From Bacteroidales bacterium (GTDB taxonomy: Bacteria > Bacteroidota > Bacteroidia > Bacteroidales > VadinHA17), in NCBI GenBank assembly GCA_020353115.1, contig CP070687.1, positions 1,941,429 to 1,951,217 on the forward strand: a DNA stretch of 9,789 bases, written 5' to 3'. The notes under the pieces are model-generated. The model had not been told where the DNA came from. It ran no database searches and saw nothing but the letters and a program-made list of their open reading frames with translations. Numbering within the stretch: the stretch's first letter is position 1; each line of letters opens with the position of its first letter. Below are positions 5,397 through 9,789 of this stretch, piece after piece. The position numbers were made by a program, and so were the translations under genes.

Positions 5397-8048
5397 ATGA
5401 AGCGCTCCAGGCATACCAGAATCCTTTTATTTTCCCTTACAACAGTCGGTTCGTTGTTTGTATTTACGCTTTGTATTGAGAGAGAGAAATCAATCCGAAA
5501 TCAGGCATTATGGTCGAGTATGGATCCGTTAACCATCCCGTTTCCCATTCGCTATAATCAATTTCAAAAAGGGAATATCGTACCAAATCCGTCATTCGAA
5601 ACAGGCAAATATTTCTATGAAGACGGACAGGAGGATGCATTTTATGTTAAGGGATGGAGTAAGATCGGTGATCATGTTGAATGGGCGGATATGAGCATTG
5701 AGCCTTTCAGCCCTGGTGATGTGTCAGATGGAATCCACGCAATCAGGATTCAGAGGGAACATTCAGATGAGACGGATGAAATGGGGGAGGGAATAATGAG
5801 TGACTATATTAAAGTAATTCCCGGGAACTACAATTTTACTTTCGAAGTAAAACTGGAAGATATCCGGTCTTCCAAAACACGCCTGGGAACAAAGTTGTTT
5901 GATGCAATCGATATAAGGGTACTATATTATGATAAAAATAAAATCCTGATCGATGGGAAACAGTATTATCCACACATTGACGGATATCTTGATAATACTT
6001 TCAAGGGATACCCATTTTCAAATTTCTGGTATATAGACCGTTTCGGGTGGGGCAGGATCAGAGGCAGAACCTATAATTATCCCTTTTCAGAAGGTGACCT
6101 TCCGGATAATGTACAATTCGTAAGGCTTTTTTTTGGATTAAAAGGAACCGGGACCATGTGGATCGACAATGTTGATTTCCGCCTTTCAAAATGGAATTTT
6201 ACAACCCTGGAACGGCTTAAGCCCTACTTTGATTCTACAATAATACGGGCCGACCTCGTGATACCGACGCCCAAAAAGATTAAAGAGTACGGGACCATTT
6301 CATATTTTAAGGATTCAATTGGCAGGGTAAGCAAACCGGTAATAATCATTCCGGAAAGGCCGTCACAGTTAACAATGAATGCAGCAAGGCTCCTGCAAAC
6401 AAAAATCGAAGGGAATATACGTCACGGGACAGATAATGAAACCATTTCAGTTGAAATTATTCAGGGAATACCGGATCCGTCCAATGAGAACACCATGGTT
6501 TTCAGTATCGGGAGAACCGGCCTTTTTATGCAATCGCTAACCGAATTCGAAGTGGAAGAATTCAGGGAGCACCAGCAATCCTATATTATTGATATGAAAA
6601 GTGATCGGGTTCCTGTCGTATTTTTAGCTGGGAATCAACCCATCGGTGATTATTATGCAGCAACAACCGCGATACAGCTGTTTGATGATGAAGATTTCTT
6701 CTTCCATGCCGTTTCCGTGCTCGATTATCCGGATTTTACGGGAAGGTCATACCTTTTTACCCCATGGCAGAACGAAAATGAGTTAATGCATGATGTATCA
6801 GGCATTGACAGGATGAGCATGCTAAAATTCAATAAGGCGTATATTGGGTACGGGCAGCCGGAAAGGATAAAAGATTGGTACATGCCGGACGATCTTTACC
6901 CGAATGGTATAGAACGGGTGGGCGAAGCCTGCCGTAAAAACGGAGCCGTTGAACTTGCAATGATGATAAATCCGTATTATCATTTTGAATATGAAACGCA
7001 TGTTGATTCAATTAATCCGTCACTCCGGTATAAATGGACCCATAGCGATCCGGAAAGCCTGGCTAAGTTGAAATCAGGTTTCAGAAGAGGTCTCGATGCC
7101 GGAGCACGTACCATCGTGCTTATGGCCGATGATTTCATCCCTTTTGAAAACGGTTCGCCGAAAAGGTACACACTTTATACCGATGAAGACTTTGCCGCCT
7201 TCGGTAATTTGCAAAATGCACACGCCTATATTATTAATTCCCTCTACGAATGGCTGCGGATTTACTACCCCCAAACCCGGTTTGAATTCTGTCCCCCCTG
7301 GTATCTGAATGAATTCATCGACCGGAGCCAGGGGAAGGCCGAACAGTATTTCTCGGATCTGATGCCTGAAATCCCTGAAGAGATCGCTATACTCTGGACC
7401 GGTAATACGGTCAGATCTTTATCCTATGATATGGCAGACTTGGAAAGATACAAAAGGCTTATCGGGCGTAATCCGATGATATGGGATAATACACTCTATG
7501 CAAGGGGGCTTGAAACGGAATACGGCGGATACCCTGCCATGTACCCCGGTAAGGTCAGGATGTGCAACCTTTTTGAACCGTATGATGTGTTCCTGCCGGA
7601 AGATTTTTGTGAATACGTTGACAATCATATGTTTGTGAACGGAGCAGCATCCAGTGAAATGTACAGAATCAAATACGCAACTGTTGCAGACTTTGAATGG
7701 AATACGAAAGCCTACAATCCGGATTTCTCCCTCTGGAAAGTGCTGGTTACACAATTTGGCAAAGAACAGGCAATCATGCTGTTGGAATTCAACGATGCAT
7801 ATTATGGCCTTACAGACATATGCATGAAGATGGAAGGAGGGAGAATATCAAACAGGCTGTCACGTCAGGGAATCGCATTAACCGAAAAACTTCATATTCT
7901 CTATTCGGGATTATCGGGCGCCCTGAAAACCAATCCTGACCTTGTCCATGAAATTTCACTCAGGAAGGAACAGGTCATTGACCGGTTTGAACTGGTCAAT
8001 AAAGATCAGGGAATTCTATTTGGCCGCGACAGTTCGCGAAGGCAGTAA
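5397..8048 (+). CDS. Exported GH84-like glycosidase (beta-N-acetylglucosaminidase superfamily) with carbohydrate-binding-like N-terminal module
   Basis: This is a predicted exported glycoside hydrolase of 883 aa. The ATG at 5397 starts a clean signal (MKRSRHTR plus a hydrophobic run to Cys26); a TTG at 5367 would add ten residues but leaves no leader after the promoter. FTLC before Cys26 is a poor lipobox (Leu at -1), so lipidation is doubtful. Residues 60-263 resemble a CBM4/9-type jelly roll, from NIVPNPSFE (60-68) to MWIDNVDF (254-261). Residues 286-445 resemble the GH20b-like domain that precedes GH84 cores. The catalytic region (446-790) aligns by eye with human OGA and Bacteroides GH84: VLMADDF with the paired Asp578-Asp579, FCPPWY (631-636), LWTGN (666-670), IWDN (695-698) and EWN (767-769). 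A helical tail follows. The Asp pair would support substrate-assisted cleavage of N-acetylated sugars. Pocket residues differ from the family, so the exact substrate is uncertain. Confidence 0.8.
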   Translation: MKRSRHTRILLFSLTTVGSLFVFTLCIEREKSIRNQALWSSMDPLTIPFPIRYNQFQKGNIVPNPSFETGKYFYEDGQEDAFYVKGWSKIGDHVEWADMSIEPFSPGDVSDGIHAIRIQREHSDETDEMGEGIMSDYIKVIPGNYNFTFEVKLEDIRSSKTRLGTKLFDAIDIRVLYYDKNKILIDGKQYYPHIDGYLDNTFKGYPFSNFWYIDRFGWGRIRGRTYNYPFSEGDLPDNVQFVRLFFGLKGTGTMWIDNVDFRLSKWNFTTLERLKPYFDSTIIRADLVIPTPKKIKEYGTISYFKDSIGRVSKPVIIIPERPSQLTMNAARLLQTKIEGNIRHGTDNETISVEIIQGIPDPSNENTMVFSIGRTGLFMQSLTEFEVEEFREHQQSYIIDMKSDRVPVVFLAGNQPIGDYYAATTAIQLFDDEDFFFHAVSVLDYPDFTGRSYLFTPWQNENELMHDVSGIDRMSMLKFNKAYIGYGQPERIKDWYMPDDLYPNGIERVGEACRKNGAVELAMMINPYYHFEYETHVDSINPSLRYKWTHSDPESLAKLKSGFRRGLDAGARTIVLMADDFIPFENGSPKRYTLYTDEDFAAFGNLQNAHAYIINSLYEWLRIYYPQTRFEFCPPWYLNEFIDRSQGKAEQYFSDLMPEIPEEIAILWTGNTVRSLSYDMADLERYKRLIGRNPMIWDNTLYARGLETEYGGYPAMYPGKVRMCNLFEPYDVFLPEDFCEYVDNHMFVNGAASSEMYRIKYATVADFEWNTKAYNPDFSLWKVLVTQFGKEQAIMLLEFNDAYYGLTDICMKMEGGRISNRLSRQGIALTEKLHILYSGLSGALKTNPDLVHEISLRKEQVIDRFELVNKDQGILFGRDSSRRQ

Positions 8049-8060
8049 TACAAGATGATC

Positions 8061-8789
8061 CTACCGTATTACATCCAGAATCAACACTAACCCAAGAGCG
8101 ATCAGCAAAACATAAACATACTTTATAAATTGCTCTCCCGGAATTCTCCTGTTAAGGAAATTTCCCACGATAATTGCAGCAATTGCTACCGGCAGGGCTA
8201 ATAGGTAATATCGTATTACAACCGGTGTCCAGAGTCCTGCCAGTATGTGTCCGGCCATAATGCCCACTCCGGTCGGAAGGAAATACCCCTGAAGGGTTGC
8301 CCTGAAATGACCCGGATCCCATTTCCTTAGAGTGCCATAGAAAATAACCGGCGGACCATTGGTGTTATAGGCCCCGCCAAGTATACCCCCCAGAAATCCA
8401 AAGAAAATCGCAAATCGATCGGTTTTTAAATGAACAATTCTTGGCCGGAATAGCTGGTACAAGGCAAATAAAACGATCAGGCATGCAAGGATCAGCTTTA
8501 CCAGATCTTCATTTACCTCTTTCAGATAATAAAGTCCGACAGGTATGCCTAGCAGGGAAGAGATAATTAATCGCCAGGCACTTCGGAGATCAACCTTCTT
8601 CCATTGCCTTATTAATATGGAAATGGCAATGGTCGTTCCAAACATCTGTATTAGTGGTGTGGCAGTCTGAATGCCTGCAACAATTGTTAACAGGGGCATA
8701 CCCACCAGAGCATCTCCAAATCCGAATGTTGCACGGGTGAGACCGGCAATAAATACGATCAATAATATCAGAATCAACGCGATCTCCAT
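8061..8789 (-). CDS. TauE/SafE-family membrane permease (DUF81 type)
   Basis: This is a predicted inner-membrane protein of 242 aa with about seven or eight hydrophobic segments across nearly its whole length. Members of the family are proposed exporters of sulfite, sulfoacetate or other organosulfur anions; the substrate here cannot be read from the sequence. The family's two-fold internal repeat is visible as LTRATFGFGDALVGMPLL (17-34) and FLGGILGGAYNTNGPPVIFY (132-151). The second has the typical Gly-rich N-G-P-P turn. The ATG at 8789 places the first membrane helix right at the N-terminus, as usual; a GTG at 8852 would add a 21-residue polar extension and is less likely. The ATG overlaps the TAA of a short upstream ORF as TAATG. 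The gene converges on the GH84-like gene with only 12 bp between stops and no clear terminator between them. Confidence 0.88.
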   Translation of the reverse strand: MEIALILILLIVFIAGLTRATFGFGDALVGMPLLTIVAGIQTATPLIQMFGTTIAISILIRQWKKVDLRSAWRLIISSLLGIPVGLYYLKEVNEDLVKLILACLIVLFALYQLFRPRIVHLKTDRFAIFFGFLGGILGGAYNTNGPPVIFYGTLRKWDPGHFRATLQGYFLPTGVGIMAGHILAGLWTPVVIRYYLLALPVAIAAIIVGNFLNRRIPGEQFIKYVYVLLIALGLVLILDVIR

Positions 8790-8917
8790 TATGCTTTGTG
8801 GTACCCGTATTTTCTTGTCGTTACAGCTGGCTTGACTTTTATGCCGATCCACTGTCCGAGTTTTTTGTATCCGGTATGTTCAGGGGAGTATGAATTCAAA
8901 ACTGCGAAATTCAACAT
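8789..8917 (-). CDS. Possible 42-aa ORF overlapping the permease start (TAATG)
   Basis: A short frame from ATG 8917 ends in TAA at 8791-8789, sharing its last A with the permease ATG. That arrangement is typical of translational coupling. The peptide is fairly basic at its C-terminal end (residues such as GQWIGIKVK and TTRKYGYHKA). The frame is open further upstream to an ATG at 9040, but that part translates through the GCTTGC palindromes and is unlikely to be coding. I recognise no family. It could be a small coupled leader peptide, the 3' remnant of a lost gene, or chance. Confidence 0.2.
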   Translation of the reverse strand: MLNFAVLNSYSPEHTGYKKLGQWIGIKVKPAVTTRKYGYHKA

Positions 8918-8988
8918 GTTATATCTAAAACCACTGATATATGGAATTATTAATCCTCCCTTCCTGCCCACCAAAGGCTGGTTCCCTA

Positions 8989-9027
8989 CAGCTTGCTGCG
9001 GAAATAATAGTCCGGAGCTTGCTCCGG
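8989..9027. repeat. Pair of GCTTGC-core palindromes (REP-like)
   Basis: CAGCTTGCTG (8989-8998) and CCGGAGCTTGCTCCGG (9012-9027) are both symmetric around GCTTGC. The second forms a perfect 7-bp GC-rich stem with a two-base loop, or six pairs closed by the very stable CUUG tetraloop if transcribed. The first looks like a decayed form, since CTGCGG on its right is only partly matched by CTACAG on its left. Their lone intergenic position and shared core resemble REP-type elements mobilised by Y1/RAYT transposases; that link is inference. Confidence 0.5.
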
Positions 9028-9065
9028 GACTAAATACCAATTTATTACCCGCAGGTTCATGGTCT

Positions 9066-9073
9066 CAAATTTA
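9066..9073 (-). promoter_or_regulatory. Weak candidate -7 element toward the permease
   Basis: The minus strand reads TAAATTTG, an exact TAnnTTTG match, but it lies about 280 bp upstream of the permease ATG and no -33 box is evident. A transcript from here would include the GCTTGC palindromes and the short ORF. In such AT-rich DNA a chance match is quite possible. Confidence 0.2.
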
Positions 9074-9106
9074 ACTTTTTTTAAATAGGGTTCTTATTTT
9101 TATTCT

Positions 9107-9114
9107 TAATTTTG
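9107..9114 (+). promoter_or_regulatory. Candidate Bacteroidota -7 promoter element for the TPR gene
   Basis: TAATTTTG matches TAnnTTTG exactly and ends 18 bp before the ATG at 9133. A T-run at 9075-9082 lies near -33 with slightly long spacing (24 bp). Confidence 0.5.
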
Positions 9115-9132
9115 TGCAGAGAATGAATTATT

Positions 9133-9789
9133 ATGAACGACGACAGAGAACATTTTCACGAAGAAGAAGAAATCCTCGAGACTGTACGACGCTATGAAAG
9201 CATGAAAAAAAAGAAGGCCCGGTTTTTCTTCGATGTGTATGAATTTGAAAATATAATCGATTATTACATCGATTCAAATAAAGCAAACAGTGCATTTGAA
9301 GCTGCTAAACTGGCTTCTGAACAACATCCTTCCTCTATTGCTATCCAGTTGAAAAAAGCTCAGGTTCTGGTGGATAAAGGGGAACCTTTTCAGTCATTAC
9401 AGATACTGGAAAAACTGGAAGCCCTCGAATCCTTCAACTACGAGATTTTTGCAATGAAAGGGACGGCACTGAGCCTGATGGGAGATATTGAGGGTGCACA
9501 AAGAAGCTATGACCAGGCACTCGAACTGAACCCGGATAACAGGGAGGAACTTCTGCTGGAAATATCACAGGCATTCGAACACCTGGGACATTTCAGAGAG
9601 GCTATCCGATATCTTAACCTGGCAGAGGAAAGCGATCCTGAGAATGCGGATGTTATATATGAAATTGCATTCTGCTACAATAAACTGAACAACCTGGATA
9701 GAAGTATCGAATATTATAAACGATATCTTGATGTTGAACCGTATGCGGATAATATCTGGTATAACCTGGGAATTGTCTATAATAAGGGA
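9133..9789 (+). CDS. Tetratricopeptide-repeat protein, N-terminal part (3' end outside window)
   Basis: The frame is open from ATG 9133 to the window edge, giving 219 residues with no stop. There is no signal peptide: the N-terminus is highly charged, with an Asp/Glu/His-rich start (MNDDREHFHEEEE) and a KKKK patch near residue 25, so the protein is probably cytoplasmic. From about residue 36 it consists of tandem helical hairpins. The clearest TPR unit is at 103-136, with GDIEGAQRSYDQALELNP (117-134). Further units are at about 137-170 (LGHFREAIRYLNLAEESDP) and 171-204 (NNLDRSIEYYKRYLDVEP). TPRs mediate protein-protein contacts; the partner is unknown. Long TPR proteins with this acidic start seem common in Bacteroidota, a recollection I have not checked. 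The gene is divergent from the permease. Confidence 0.9.
   Translation, partial: MNDDREHFHEEEEILETVRRYESMKKKKARFFFDVYEFENIIDYYIDSNKANSAFEAAKLASEQHPSSIAIQLKKAQVLVDKGEPFQSLQILEKLEALESFNYEIFAMKGTALSLMGDIEGAQRSYDQALELNPDNREELLLEISQAFEHLGHFREAIRYLNLAEESDPENADVIYEIAFCYNKLNNLDRSIEYYKRYLDVEPYADNIWYNLGIVYNKG

Larger units (their letters stand above)
8790..9132. other. Intergenic region between permease and TPR genes
   Basis: These 343 bp separate two divergently oriented genes. They hold the possible 42-aa ORF and its stop overlap (8789-8917), two GCTTGC-core palindromes (8989-9027), a TAnnTTTG match on the minus strand (9066-9073) and a better placed one on the plus strand (9107-9114). I see no tRNA, structured RNA or recognisable gene remnant in the rest. 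Confidence 0.6.

Noticed and set aside
8917..9040. Upstream half of the 83-aa minus-strand frame (start at 9040)
   Set aside because: It translates across the GCTTGC palindromes and gives no protein-like pattern; only the last 42 codons are kept as a weak possibility.
8796..9074. 92-aa plus-strand ORF in the permease-TPR intergenic region
   Set aside because: It is antisense to the permease upstream region, reads through the palindromes, and has no recognisable domain or start signal.

Overview
The window looks like chromosomal DNA from a member of the Bacteroidota, most likely an environmental Bacteroidales relative. The support is: housekeeping proteins of Bacteroidota character; Shine-Dalgarno sequences weak or absent before most starts; several copies of the phylum's TAnnTTTG -7 promoter element just upstream of genes; and cell-envelope genes of types common in this phylum (an LVIVD-repeat lipoprotein, an outer-membrane barrel with an N-terminal D-V-I-Y-L-R-N-G type domain, a secreted GH84-like glycosidase). 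The exact lineage is inference. I see no phage, plasmid, insertion sequence, CRISPR or RNA gene.

Layout. (1) 2-2876, plus strand: a conserved housekeeping block with the 3' end of argS (arginyl-tRNA synthetase), ffh (signal recognition particle GTPase) and folD (methylene-THF dehydrogenase/cyclohydrolase). (2) 2887-2950: a hairpin with a T-tract reading as a terminator for the minus-strand gene, next to a second AT-rich inverted repeat. (3) 2961-4244, minus strand: a lipoprotein with seven LVIVD-type repeats, probably a seven-bladed propeller. (4) 4245-4506: a divergent intergenic region carrying an imperfect 35-bp direct repeat spaced exactly 81 bp. (5) 4507-5265, plus strand: a small outer-membrane barrel protein. 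(6) 5397-8048, plus strand: a large exported protein with a carbohydrate-binding-like N-terminal module and a divergent GH84 (O-GlcNAcase/hyaluronidase-like) catalytic domain. (7) 8061-8789, minus strand: a TauE/SafE-type membrane permease, convergent with the glycosidase gene. (8) 8790-9132: an intergenic stretch with GCTTGC-core palindromes and a possible tiny ORF ending in a TAATG overlap with the permease. (9) 9133-9789, plus strand: the N-terminal 219 codons of a tetratricopeptide-repeat protein that runs off the window.

How the genes relate. argS, ffh and folD serve translation, membrane-protein targeting and one-carbon metabolism; they are neighbours rather than a pathway. The three genes after them encode envelope or exported proteins (lipoprotein, barrel, glycosidase), but strand changes and a private promoter for the glycosidase argue against one operon. 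No SusC/SusD pair is present, so the glycosidase is not in a classical polysaccharide-utilisation locus within this window. The most interesting item is the GH84-like enzyme: it keeps the catalytic Asp-Asp pair and several substrate-pocket residues but appears to have lost others that contact GlcNAc in characterised family members.
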